Position numbers and translations under genes: made by a program. The notes beneath the pieces are model-generated. The model did not search any database. It worked only from the letters and a program-made list of their open reading frames with translations, and had not been told where the DNA came from. 64,000 bases of DNA from Rhizophagus clarus (Eukaryota; Glomeromycota; Glomeromycetes; Glomerales; Glomeraceae). The DNA lies in assembly GCA_015698045.1 (NCBI GenBank), contig BLAL01000215.1, positions 1,860,001 through 1,924,000 of the forward strand. Reading direction: 5' to 3'. This document shows, in pieces, positions 12,963-24,110 of this stretch (position 1 is its first letter; every line of letters begins with the position of its first letter).

Positions 12963-13659
12963 TTAAATTTCAAGCCCAGTTTGTTCAAAGAGTCTGGCAA
13001 TCTGAAAAAAATAAAGAAAGAAACATTAGTAACATTTCTTTAATATTAAAAAAAAATCCCCCACCCTTTCTAACTTACATTCCCAAGTCCAGTTCGTCCA
13101 AGAAGGCTGACAACCTAAAAAAAATAAAGAAAGAAACATTAGTAACATTTCTTTAATATTAAAAAAAAAATCTCCCACCTTTTTTAACTTACATTCCCAA
13201 GTCCAGTTCATCCAAGAAGGCTAAGAAAGAAACATTAGTAACATTTCTTTAATATTAAAAAAAAATAACCTGCCCTTTTTAATTTACATTCTCAAGTCCA
13301 GTTCGTCCAAGAAGTCTGGCAACCTAAAAAAAAACAAAGAAAGAAACGTTAGTAACATTTCTTTAATATTAAAAAAAAAAAAAATCTCCCGCCCTTTTTA
13401 ACTTACATTCTCAAGTCCAGTTTGTCCAAGAAGGCCGGTAACCTAAAAAAAATAAAGAAAGAAACGTTAGTAACATTTCTCTAATATTAAAAAAAAATCT
13501 CCCGCCCTTTTTAACTTACATTTCTCAAGTCCAGTTCGTTCAAAAAGTCCAGTAACCTAAAAAAACAAAGAAAGAAATATTAGTAACATTTTTTTAATAT
13601 TAAAAAAAAAATTCCCCCACCCCTTCCAACTTACATTCCAAGTCTGGGAGTCTGGCAAC
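12963..13659 (-). repeat. Tandem array of seven exon/intron modules with full splice signals
   Basis: On the minus strand seven exon-like segments lie at 13659-13635, 13556-13520, 13442-13407, 13323-13288, 13220-13193, 13114-13079 and 13001-12963. Each of the six gaps (67-83 nt) starts GTAAGT or GTAAAT, contains TTACTAACG/TTACTAATG about 25 nt before its end, then a pyrimidine tract and TTTTAG (TTTCAG in the last). Three segments are exactly 36 nt and read as V-x-x-L-L-G-x-T-G-L-x-N. The last reads in the same frame into a TAA after IARLFEQTGLEI. Other units have 25, 28 or 37 nt, so a single long frame is not preserved. Whether this is a gene remnant, a transcribed satellite or an intron-derived repeat is open. 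Confidence 0.8.
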
Positions 13660-13665
13660 CTAAAA

Positions 13666-14308
13666 AAAAAAATAAAAAAAAAATTATGGTTTAGAAAACT
13701 GTAAAAATAGATTGATCATAATAATCAATGATCATTGAATTACAATTTTTTTTTAATCTTTTAACCTTTATTTTTCCCTTTCCTTTCATCTTTCTTCTCC
13801 TCTCGTCCCTTCTGCTACTTCCTTTCGTTCACTTCCTGGCTTTCTCCTTCTTTCGTCTCTTTTTTCCTTCCTTTTTTTTTTATGCGGCCTTTCAGCTCTT
13901 TGACGATGGACTTTAGTAATCAAAGTTAATATTGTATATATATATATATTTTACTTAACGAATAATTTCTAACGTTTACTTTCACTTCTTTTTTTATAAG
14001 CAGACAACTTTGGTCCTTTGCGTGACCTTTAGGTAAGTTGTTGTAATATTTTTTTTTCTTTTAAATTTATTTTTTAACGAATAATTTCTAACGTTCATTT
14101 TCTCTTCTTTTTAGGTATTTCTATTTGTTTTCAGACTTCGGAACAATAACGGGTTGTTTTATTTAAGGAGGTTCTTGACACATAATAAGTATAGACCTGA
14201 CTTTTTTTAAAAATACTTGTTTTTTTTAACAAACTGTTTCTAATAGTTCGTTTGTTATCTTTTTTTAAGCGAGTCTTTCAGTTTACTTTAATACAATTCA
14301 TATGATCT
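13666..14308. other. Pyrimidine-rich stretch with plus-strand splice-like signals
   Basis: No protein-like ORF. On the plus strand TTTCTAACGTTTAC is followed by a pyrimidine tract, TATAAG, a segment of about 32 nt and GTAAGTTG (about 13,968-14,041). TTTCTAACGTTC, a second tract and CTTTTTAG then follow (about 14,084-14,115). Unlike the minus-strand array next to it, these modules are not identical to each other. Confidence 0.45.
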
Positions 14309-14448
14309 AAGAAAAGTTCGCTCAAACTTTTCTTAAAATAATATAACATACAATTCATGTGATCCAAGAAAAGTTCGCTCAAACTTTTCTTAAAATAATA
14401 TTACATACAATTCATGTGATCCAAGAAAAGTTCACTTGAACTTTTCTT
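14309..14448. repeat. Three tandem hairpins, about 57-bp period
   Basis: Copies at 14309-14334, 14366-14391 and 14423-14448. The first two have perfect 10-bp arms AAGAAAAGTT / AACTTTTCTT around CGCTCA; the third carries changes in the loop and arms. The linker (TTAAAATAATAT..CATACAATTCATGTGATCC) is repeated with them. A fourth copy is at 12,826. Confidence 0.8.
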
Positions 14449-15834
14449 AATAACTGGATTTTTGAAATTTAAATAGTGAGTTTCGCAAAAGTTGTGTTGC
14501 AAAACTTAATATATTTTTTTAAACATTTCTAATTAAAAATATATTATAGGTTTCAAGCGAACATGAAAATGAAAATGGTAAATTTCATTTATTGTGAAAC
14601 TGATTATTTTTACTTTTAGTTAATTAGAAATGTTTCTAACGTTTCTCTATTTTTTCTTTTTTTGGCAGTTTGTTCTTTAAGATTTTTGGATATATGGATT
14701 TATGGTGTGTTTTTTATTGATTTTAATTTTTTATTTTCACGAATTGTTAATTTATGAATTCATTTTTTATTTTTTTTAGGTTGCCCCTTGACTCTCATAC
14801 GATGCAAATTTAGGATTTTTTTAAAATGCATGATTGTATAAATGATGGTTGTGAATAAATGGCAGATAGATTAATGTGAATAATAACAAGTGATAATAAT
14901 ATATAGATAGATAGATATTAGATTAAATTTTATATAATATTATAATATGTACATTGCTATAAATAAAAATGTTAATAAAACTACTATTATTCAGCCTATT
15001 TATTAATAATATTCGGGTAACTTATGATAGGTAACTGATAGGTGACCGATTTGTGGCTGTTAGTAGAACTTAGAAGCATATTACATTGTATTGCTTTATT
15101 AACAAATAATTGATCATAAAATGTTATAATATGAAAGATAATTTTGACTTTGCAAAAAAAAAGATAAAAATTTGCAGCATAATTAGTATATGAAACCGAA
15201 TAATTACCAAATAACCAATAAAATTTGATAATTTTATTGATCATGTGATTGCATAAATTATTTATTTATCTTTGTATTTTTTTTTTTTTTTTTACCAAAA
15301 AACTTTTTCTCTCTTTAAATATTTTATAAAGGTATTTTTTATTGAAATTTTTTTTTCTTTTATCATGTTATTCTTAATACTCTTATTAATATATTTTTCT
15401 AATGTATTTCTTCTTTTCACTAATGTTAGAACTAATAATATTCTACTATTGATTTTTTTTACTTGCCCATGTAAAACAAATAGAAAATATATTGTTTATC
15501 TAAAAATAAATACAAAGGTATAGAGTTTTTTTTCCCATCATATTATTCTTATCACTTTTATTAATATATTTTTCTAACATATTTCTTTTACTAATATTTC
15601 TACTAACAATATTCTACTATTAAACATTTTATTTCTTTTCTTTTACTAATACTTCTATATTCTACTATTAAACATTTTATTCCTTTTCTTTTACTAATAC
15701 TTCTACTAATACTTCTACTAATATTAACACTAATATTAATACTTATATTTTATATCTTTTATTGACATTTCTTTTCTACTTTTACTAACCTTTATACTAA
15801 TATTAATATTAATACTATCCCTTAAAGGTAAACA
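14449..15834. other. AT-rich spacer with simple repeats
   Basis: No convincing gene. It includes another TTTCTAACGTTTCTC + pyrimidine tract + GGCAG stretch at about 14,625-14,670, and a run of ACTAATATT/TTCTACTAATA simple repeats at 15,540-15,800. Confidence 0.5.
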
Positions 15835-17800
15835 AAATTGCAGGCAAATTTACCTGCAATTTCAGTATTGTTTAACCGTATATATGTAAAATTGTATTAA
15901 TAAACCTATGATTTTTTTTATTTTTTACATAGAAAACAGTATGAAATTTATCTTAAATATATTACTTTCTCTTATAAAAATACTTTTTGCATACTTGTCA
16001 TAAACGTATATTTTTGGTACCAGTAAAAATAGATAAAATTTATGTGATTTTTTTGATTCAATTATAACATGTTTCTTATGTAATTATACCAGAATCTTAG
16101 TATTTTTGTAGTAAGTGTATTTTGACCTGCTCTACAACTTTACTTATTAATGAAAAGAGGGTTTAGAAGGCCGTTTTTGACTTTACTTATAGGCATGCAA
16201 TTTCCGATGCCATATTTTTATAAAAAAAATTGCAGGCAAATTTACCTGCAATTTCAGTATTGTTTAACCGTGTATGTATGTAAAATTGTATTAATAAACC
16301 TATGATTTTTTTTATTTTTTACATAAAAAACAGTATGAAATTTATCTTAAATATATTACTTTCTCTTATAAAAATACTTTTTGCATACTTGTCTTAAATG
16401 TATATTTTTGATACCAGTAAAATTTGAGTTTTTTTTTTAATTCAATCATAATGTGTTTCTTATGTATTTATACCAGAATCTCAGTATTTTTGTAGTAAAT
16501 GTATTTTGACCTGCTCTACAACTTTACTTATTAATAAAAAGAAGGTTTAGAAGGCCATTTTTGACTTTACATATAAGTAAATATTTTCTGATGCTATAAA
16601 AAAAATTGCAGGCAAATTTACCTGCAATTTCAATATTGTTTAACTCGATATATATGCAAAATTATATTAATAAACCTATGGTTTTTTTTATTTTTTATAT
16701 AGGAAACAGTATGAAATTTATTTTAAATGTATTCCTTTCTTATAAAATTACTTTTTACATTGCTGTCTTAGATGTATATTTTTGATATTAGTAAAATTTG
16801 AGTTTTTTTTTTAATTCAATCACAATGTGTTTCTTATGTATTTATACCAGAATCTTAGTATTTTTGTAGTAAATGTATTTTGACCTGCTCTACAACTTTA
16901 CTTATTAATAAAAAGAAGGTTTAGAAGGCCATTTTTGACTTTACATATAAGTAAATATTTTCTGATGCTATAAAAAAAATTGCAGGCAAATTTACCTGCA
17001 ATTTCAATATTGTTTAACTCTATATATATGCAAAATTGTATTAATAAACCTATAGTTTTTTTTATTTTTTATATAAGAAACAGTATGAAATTTATTTTAA
17101 ATATATTCCCTTTATTATAAAATTGCTTTTTGCATTGCTGCCTTAAATGTATATTTTTGATATCAGTAAAATTTGTTTTTTTTTAATTCAATTGCAATAT
17201 GTTTTTTATGTATTTATACCAGAATCTCAGTATTTTTGTAGTAAGTGTATTTTGACCTGCTCTACAACTTTACTTATTAATAAAAAGAGAGTTTAGAAGG
17301 CTATTTTTGACTTTACTTATAGGTAAATGTTTGCCAATGATATATTTTTATATAAAAATTGCAAGCAAATTTATCTACCTTATTTACGAAAAATTTTATT
17401 AATAAACTTATGTTTTTTTATTTTTACATAAAAAATGGTATTGAATTTATTACAAATATTTTTTATAAAAATTATCTTTTCAATAATTGTCTTAGATGTA
17501 TATTTTTAATATCAAATTTTGTGATTTTTAAATTCAATTGTAATAATTGTAATGCATTTTTTATTTAATTATACTAGTATCAATATTATTCACAGTAAGT
17601 GTAATTTATAACTTTACCTAATAAATGAAAGAGAGTTTAGATAGTTGATTTTAATTCCATTTGTAAGCAAATAATGTCAATGCTATGTGTTTTATTTGTA
17701 CTGTTCAACTTCATTTATAATTAAATATTGAAAAATTTACTAATAAACTTATATAATTATACATATAAGAGTATAAATTTTATTATTTTATATGAATTCA
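15835..17800 (+). repeat. Satellite of about 380 bp, left array (4-5 units)
   Basis: Unit starts at about 15,832, 16,228, 16,605, 16,977 and a decayed fifth at about 17,354. Each unit opens with a near-perfect palindrome whose arms are TTGCAGG and CCTGCAA around an AT core. A conserved body follows, including ATTAATAAACCTATG, ATACCAGAATCTCAGTATTTTTGTAG and GACCTGCTCTACAACTTTAC. Units decay toward the right. The same unit, same orientation, reappears at 23,200-24,110. Confidence 0.88.
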
Positions 17801-18229
17801 TTAATTAAAATATCTGGATCAGCCCAATTCACCAAATTAGATCTTAATTTGTAATCCAAACCGGATATTTGAAATTTTAATCTAGACTGAACTAATCTGA
17901 ATTTTTAATCCAGATTTTCAGATTAGGACAAAACCAGTTAGGGCTTTGGAAATTAATATGATTTATCAAAATAAATGATTTTTTTAGTTTGTATGATAAA
18001 CTAAAACAGGTTAATGGACTAATATGTATATCACAAGAAATAATCTTTTTTAGCTTATCATTATACACAAACAGTTTATCAATAAGAAGATTAGCAAATT
18101 TAGTAAATTTAACCGAAATCTGCATATTTTAGTTTATTTAGCGGAAATAAATAATCCCTTTTGGCTTATCAATCAAATAAATTCATTTTTGGTTTATCTA
18201 ATTTTAAATATTTTTTTTTTTTTTTTTTT
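17801..18229. other. AT-rich spacer
   Basis: Degenerate AT-rich sequence between the satellite and the piggyBac region. No gene or clear repeat seen, apart from loosely repeated TTTGGTTTATC/TTTGGCTTATC motifs. Confidence 0.4.
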
Positions 18230-18440
18230 TTAAAAAAATGGCAAGGAATCGCTACATACCCAATTTTTTTTTTAAACAGATGCTACATACCCATTTTTTT
18301 TTTAAACCGATGCTACATACCCTTTTTTTAAATAGCAAGAAATCACTATATACCTAATTTTTTTTTTAAACGGCAAGAAATTGTTACATATCTAAATTTT
18401 TTTTTAAATGGTAAGGAATCACTACATACCCTTTTTTTTA
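18230..18440. repeat. Short degenerate tandem repeat upstream of the transposase gene
   Basis: About five units of 40-60 bp containing GCAAGGAATCGCTACATACC or a variant, followed by T8-9 and AAAC. It ends about 50 bp before the transposase start codon, so it lies in the promoter or 5' UTR. Confidence 0.65.
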
Positions 18441-18490
18441 ATTTTATTATTTCTTAATTATTTACTATTTTAAATAAATGAACTAATAAG

Positions 18491-21400
18491 ATGGATATAA
18501 ATGATATAATTGAAGAAGAGTTTGATAAAACCCCTGATAATGATGATTATTATCTTTCACTTTTTAGAAACCCTCTCAATTTTTTTTCAAATGACGAAAT
18601 TGTTGAATTATCTTTAAGTCAAGGTAAAGATGGGTCCTCAATTGATTTCTAAAATCTGCAATATTGCGGGTTTTGGAAATCAATTGCGCTTAGTAATTCG
18701 CAAACCCGCAAATAATTCACAAACTTGCAAATAATCCGCAAATCTGCAAATAATCCGCAAACCTGCAAATAATTTATAGTACTGCAAATAACCCGCAAAT
18801 AATTTATAGTACCGCAAATAACCCACAAATCCGCAAACCTGCAAATAATCCGCAAATCCGTATAGTATCGCAAATAATCTGCAAATCTGCAAATAATTTA
18901 CATTATCGCAAATTTGCGAATAAGTGGACAAAATTGTCCACTTTTAGTATATAAATAAATTTGGTTATATTTAATTGCGAAGATTAAATTAACATGATTC
19001 ATAAGTTTACAAAATGGACAAAATTGTCCACTTTTTAGTATATAAATAAATTTGGTTATATTTAATTGCGAAGATTAAATTAACATGATTCATGAGTTTA
19101 CAAAATGGACAAAATTGTTCACAGTTTTTAGTATATAAATAAATTTGGTTATATTTTATTGCAAAGATTAAATTAACATGATTCATGAATTTATAAAATG
19201 GACAAAATTGTCCACTTTTTAGTATATAAATAAATTTGGTTATATTTAATTGCGAAGATTAAATTAACATGATTCATGAGTTTACAAAATGGACAAAATT
19301 GTCCACTTTTTAGTATATAAATAAATTTGGTTATATTTAATTGCGAAGATTAAATTAACATGATTCATGAGTTTACAAAATGGATAAAATTGTCCACTTT
19401 TTAGTATATAAATAAATTTGGTTATATTTTATTGCAAAGATTAAATTAACATGATTCATGAGTTTACAAAATGGACAAAATTGTCCACTTTTTAGTATAT
19501 AAATAAATTTGGTTATATTTAATTGCGAAGATTAAATTAACATGATTCATGAGTTTACAAAATGGACAAAATTGTCCACTTTTTAGTATATAAATAAATT
19601 TGGTTATATTTAATTGCGAAGATTAAATTAACATGATTCATGAGTTTACAAAATGGACAAAATTGTCCACTTTTTATTATTTATTGAGTAGAGGATCATC
19701 ATTATTTTTATTGTTTATATTTTATTAGTAATTACAAAATAAAATTGTTTTTATTACAATTTATTATTACTAAACAATCTCTTCTGGATTCCAGTCGTCG
19801 TAATCTGATATATTATTAATATTTTAATTGGATTTTGGAAATAATATTCCCGTATTCTGGCGAGAAAATTTTTTTTTCGCTTCAGTGGGAATATTTTACA
19901 AAAAAAAAATGATCATGTGAAGATGATCTACAGTCAATCATAATTTTTGAGATTATTCAGATTATTTGCGGATTATTTGCGGATTTGTGGATTATTTGCG
20001 GATTTGTGGATTATTTGCGATTGCGGATTTGCGAATAATTATTCTTCAAAATCCGCAATGTTCTGCAATATCGCAAATCGCAATTAATCTGCAATTAGGG
20101 TATTGCGGACACATCTTTAAGTCAAGGTGATGTTAATTTTGAATTATTAACAGAAGAAATTTTTGAAAGTCATAAAAGTTCTGAGTCTGAAAGTACTATA
20201 AGCTCTAGCAGTTCTGAAAGTAGCTCTGAAAGTGATTCGAATGATAGTGAAGAAGAATTTCAAAATAATAAAACAGGAGAAATAGAAAGAGGAAAGGACA
20301 GAAGTCAAAATAGAGGTAGAGGTAGGGCTACTAGAGGAAGGGGTAGGGGTAGGGGAAGGGAAAAGGGAGATAGTATAGATAGAGAAAATGAAGGATCAAG
20401 TAAAAGTGAAAGCGGAGTAAAAGTAAGAGGAGGAAGGGGAAAGGAAAAGGGAAAAGGAAAAGAAAGAGAAAAGAAAGAGGAAGAGAGAGAAAAAGAGAAA
20501 GAAGGAGAAAAAGAGGAAGAAGAAGAAAAAGAGGAAGAAGAAGAAAAAGAGGAAGAGAAAATGGGAGGGAGAGGAAGAGGAAGAGGAAGAGGAAGGGGGA
20601 AGGAGAAAGGGAGAGAAAGAGGAAGGGGAAGGGGGAAAGGAGGAGGAAATAAAAAACAAGAACAAGAAGAACAAGAAGAAGAGCAAGAGAAAGAACAAGA
20701 GAACAAAGAAAATGATTTACCAAAACCACCACAATTTAATATATTTAAACACCTAAATCCTTTACATAAAGCTCATCTTAACCTTCCTTCAACAATGCAA
20801 GAACTTAGTTATTGTGACCCATATTCAATATTTTCATTATTTTTTTCCATTGAAATTTTAAATATTATAGTTGAAAATACAAATGAGTATGCAAAATCTA
20901 AATTTGCAGAAAAAAAAAGATCATGGGACGATTTAACTCTTTCTGAGCTTAAAATTTTTCTAGCAATTATAATATATATGGGTCTTTTTAAAATGCCTTC
21001 AATGAAGGATTACTGGAATAATAAACAACAATTCCCGATATACAACATAACAAGATATATGACATGTTTACGTTTTGAACAAATTAAAAGATTTCTACAC
21101 ATCTCTTCTATAAATTTTCAATCACAATCTAATGTATCTGCTTCATTATTTCCAAAATTAGAGCCATTAGCTTCATATATACAAAACGCTTCAAAAAAAT
21201 ATTATATACCATCTTCTAATGTATCTGTCGACGAGATGATAGCAAGATTTTTGGGACGTAGTTATCATACCTTTCGTATAAAAAATAAACCCAATCCTGA
21301 GGGATTTAAAATCCTATCATTATGTGATGCAGGATATACTTATGCATTCATATTTTTATCTCAAAAATTTGACAATCCTGAAGTTCAATCAATTCCTAAT

Positions 21401-22387
21401 CTCAATAAGACAAGCTGTGAAGTTTATCACTTGGTGAAGCAACTTCCTCCTAAGAAATCTTTTAATATTTACATGGATAACTTTTTTTCCAACATTAATC
21501 TGTTCAGCTTTTTAAGAAGTAAAAACTTTGGTGCTTGTGGTACTGCCCGAGTAAATTCTTCAAAATATCCAAAAATTTTAAAAATAAATAATAAATTAGA
21601 TTGGGATACGCTATCTGGTGTTGTAGTAGATGATGTTTTAACTGTTTTGTGGATCGACAACAGCCCAGTAACAATGTTATCAATATTGCATGAGATCAAT
21701 AATGGGTTAAAAAATAGAATAAATCGTGAAAGATGTTGTTCACGAATAAATAAAACAAATTCCAGTACAATAAAAAAAGTTTTTGGTGATCAGCCAAAAA
21801 AGATTTTATCAATTCCGAAAATTATAGATGATTACAACCATTATATGGGTGGGGTGGATATAGCCGATCAATTAAGATCTAACTATATCATACAATTTCC
21901 TGTTAGACGAACATGGTATCCACTATTTTTTTGGATATTAGACACCTCAATTGTAAATAGTTATCTAATTTATAAAATAAAGCATGAAAAAAAAGTAAGT
22001 CATAAGGAATTTAGAATAAAAATTTTATGGAGTTTAATTAAAACTGCACTTGAGCCACAACCAACAAAAGAAATACGTGGCTCAAAAGGAAAGCAAAAAA
22101 CTCTTACTAAAAAACAAAGTTATGTAACTAAAAATTTTAATTTACTACCAGGAAGATTAATTGAAGCGAAACATCTTCCAATATACAACAAAAGACATCT
22201 ATCATGTGAATATTGCAAGATTATAAATAAATTACAATCACAGTCAGCAAAAAAGAGCCCTTATCAATCACATTATAGCTATAGTTTTTGCAAAGTACGA
22301 TTATGTATTAATCATAATAGAAATTGTTTCCTATTATTTCATACTGTAAAAGATATTGAATTAGAAAATATGATAAATGTAGCTTAA
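18491..22387 (+). CDS. piggyBac-type transposase, 797 aa, two exons
   Basis: Exon 1 is 18491-18623 and exon 2 is 20127-22387; joined they read 798 codons without a stop. The N-terminus is acidic (MDINDIIEEEFD), then Ser/Glu-rich, then a long Arg-Gly and Glu-Lys tract (about residues 95-235) encoded by almost pure purine. The DDE_Tnp_1_7 domain follows. Catalytic acids are visible as Asp413 (SVDEMIARF), Asp495 (YMDNFFS) and Asp622 (GGVDIADQ). A C-terminal Cys/His cluster (CEYCKI..C..C.NH..C) matches the usual piggyBac zinc finger. The family cuts and pastes at TTAA. Without a stop or frameshift it may be active or domesticated. Its own terminal repeats were not located. Confidence 0.92.
18655..18925. 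repeat. CCGCAAATAAT simple-repeat block
   Basis: More than a dozen short units of the form AATCCGCAAACCTGCAAAT. A matching block in opposite orientation (GCGGATTATTTGCGG) sits at about 19,970-20,090 near the other end of the same element, so these are subterminal inverted blocks. Confidence 0.8.
18926..19675. repeat. 92-bp tandem repeat, about eight units
   Basis: Units start at about 18,927, 19,014, 19,106, 19,197, 19,289, 19,380, 19,472 and 19,563, with a last partial at 19,655. Each has perfect inverted arms TGGACAA / TTGTCCA two bases apart, then a conserved body with TTTGGTTATATTTAATTGCG. Units are nearly identical, suggesting recent expansion. Confidence 0.9.
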
Positions 22388-22995
22388 TATTTTTTTTATT
22401 TAAATAAATAAACATTATTAAATTTTTTTTTTCGATTTTAAAAATATAATAATATTAAAATCATTTTTTTATTAATTAGAAAAGCTTAAATCAACTGGAT
22501 AATTTGTATATTGTCAAATTAATGAGTTTTTTTATTAAAAAAACATTAAATAAATATTTTTATAAAGTTGTATTAAAAAACATTTATTAAAATGAATTAA
22601 GAAAACTATTATTAAAATGAATTAAAAAAAATTTAATAAAATGAATTAAAAAAAAAAATTATTAAAATGAATGAATTTAAAAACATTAAATAAGCGTTTT
22701 TTTACTAACATGAATTAAAAATGCTTTTTTTGTAAAAAAGATTAGCTTTAACATTTTTTATTAAATAATCAAAAAGCTTTGCAAAATGACTTTTATTAAA
22801 AAATATATCAAAATCTTTTTTCATGGAAATTTTAATAAAAAAAATGCTTCTACAACAATTTTTTTATTAAAATTATTAGTTTATTTATAATAAAACTTCA
22901 GTTATTTGATTACCACTAATTTTTTCTTTCTAATTCTAAATTGTTATCCATTTGGATAATTTAAAACTTTGTTAATTTATGTAATAGTTAATTGA
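22388..22995. other. AT-rich 3' flank of the transposase gene
   Basis: Contains loosely repeated AAAATGAATTAAAAAA and TTATTAAAA motifs. Probably the 3' UTR and flank of the transposase gene; no other gene seen. Confidence 0.45.
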
Positions 22996-23157
22996 ATAAT
23001 GGTGTACTGAAAAATAATCAGCCGAAACGTGATCTGGACCTGGCTCAGGCATAGATCGTCATGGAATTCCAGGAGATTTACTGCGATTAAACTGGGTCCA
23101 GATGATCGGCAATCAGGAATGTGACTCCATTTTTCGGCTAACTACACCATTATGTTA
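22996..23157. repeat. Compact GC-richer foldback element of about 160 bp
   Basis: Outer arms ATAATGGTGTA / TACACCATTAT, a second inverted pair CAGCCGAAA / TTTCGGCT, and an inner pair GATCTGGACC / GGTCCAGATGATC. The base composition is near even while the surroundings are mostly A and T. It could be a MITE or a structured RNA gene; no coding frame. Confidence 0.6.
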
Positions 23158-23199
23158 ATAGAGCCAAAAGAATATTCTTTTCGTTATGTTTAAAAACAA

Positions 23200-24110
23200 T
23201 TATTTTTAAAATATTACATAAAAATAACTGAAAGTTTAATTGAAATTCATTTCTCATATTTGAAATTTTAATATTTATACAAAACTGCTTTATAACTTTA
23301 TTTAGTGAATAAAAAAGGTTTAGATATTCACAAAAAAATTGCCGGCAAATTTACCTGCAATTTTAATATTGTTTAATTTTATAAATATGTAAAATTTTAT
23401 TAATAAACTTATTTTTTTTTATTTGTAGATAGAAATAGTAAATAATTTACTGTAAATATGTTAATTTTATAAAATTATTTTATGATAATTATTTAAATAC
23501 ATATTCTTTATATTTAAAATTAAATAAATTTTATGCAATTTTCAAAATTGTAGCTTATTCCTAGTGTATTTAATCCGAAATCTTAACATTTATGCAATAT
23601 GTGTAATTTAACCTACTCTACAATTTTACTTAATAAATAAAAAAAGGCTTATGTAGTCATTTTTGACCTTATTTATAAGCAAATATTTGCTAATATATAA
23701 AAAGAATTGCAGGCAAATTTACCTGCAATTTTAATATTGTTTAATCTTATAAATATATAAAATTTCATTAATAAACTTATAATATTTTTTATTTATAGAT
23801 AGGAAACAGTATATAATTTACTGTAAATATATATTTTTTATTTTATAAAATTATTTTTATTATAATTATTTTAAACGTATACTCTTCATATTTTAAAATT
23901 AAATAAATTTTATACAGTTTTTAAAACTTAATTGTAGCTTATCCCTAGTGTATTTAATCTGAAATAATAATATTTATGCAATAAGTGTAATTTGACCTGC
24001 TCTACGATTTAATAAATAAATAAAAGAAAGTTTAGATAGCCAATTTTAATTTTACTTATAGGCATATTTTTGTTAATATTTCTAAAAAAATTGCGGATAA
24101 AATATGTTAT
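23200..24110 (+). repeat. Satellite of about 380 bp, right array
   Basis: Units with palindromes at about 23,339 and 23,706 and a decayed one at about 24,090, in the same orientation as the left array at 15,835-17,800 but more diverged. This suggests that the piggyBac region was inserted into, or grew between, one older array. Confidence 0.8.

Larger units (their letters stand above)
18626..20118. mobile_element. 1.49-kb inverted-repeat transposon acting as an intron of the transposase gene
   Basis: Ends are AAAGATGGGTCC and GGACACATCTTT (one mismatch as inverted repeats), with weaker inverted similarity running further inward. The 10-bp sequence AAGTCAAGGT occurs on both sides (18,616-18,625 and 20,119-20,128); the duplication can be read as 16 bp because the flank resembles the element end. 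Splicing at the first AG|GT (after 18,623) and the second AG|GT (after 20,126) removes exactly one copy of the duplication plus the element and restores the reading frame. Inside: CCGCAAAT repeats and a 92-bp tandem array. Target duplications of 9-11 bp suggest Mutator-like elements. Confidence 0.85.

Noticed and set aside
13728..13916. 62-codon hydrophobic frame
   Set aside because: Pyrimidine-rich stretch with splice-like signals; composition alone explains the residues.
18649..18931. Minus-strand frames with repeated YLQVCGLFADLRII-like text
   Set aside because: Translation of the CCGCAAATAAT tandem repeats in the transposon-intron, not a gene.
20305..20732. Minus-strand Ser/Phe/Pro/Leu frames opposite the transposase N-terminus
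   Set aside because: They are the complement of the purine-rich tract that is in frame with a complete piggyBac transposase.
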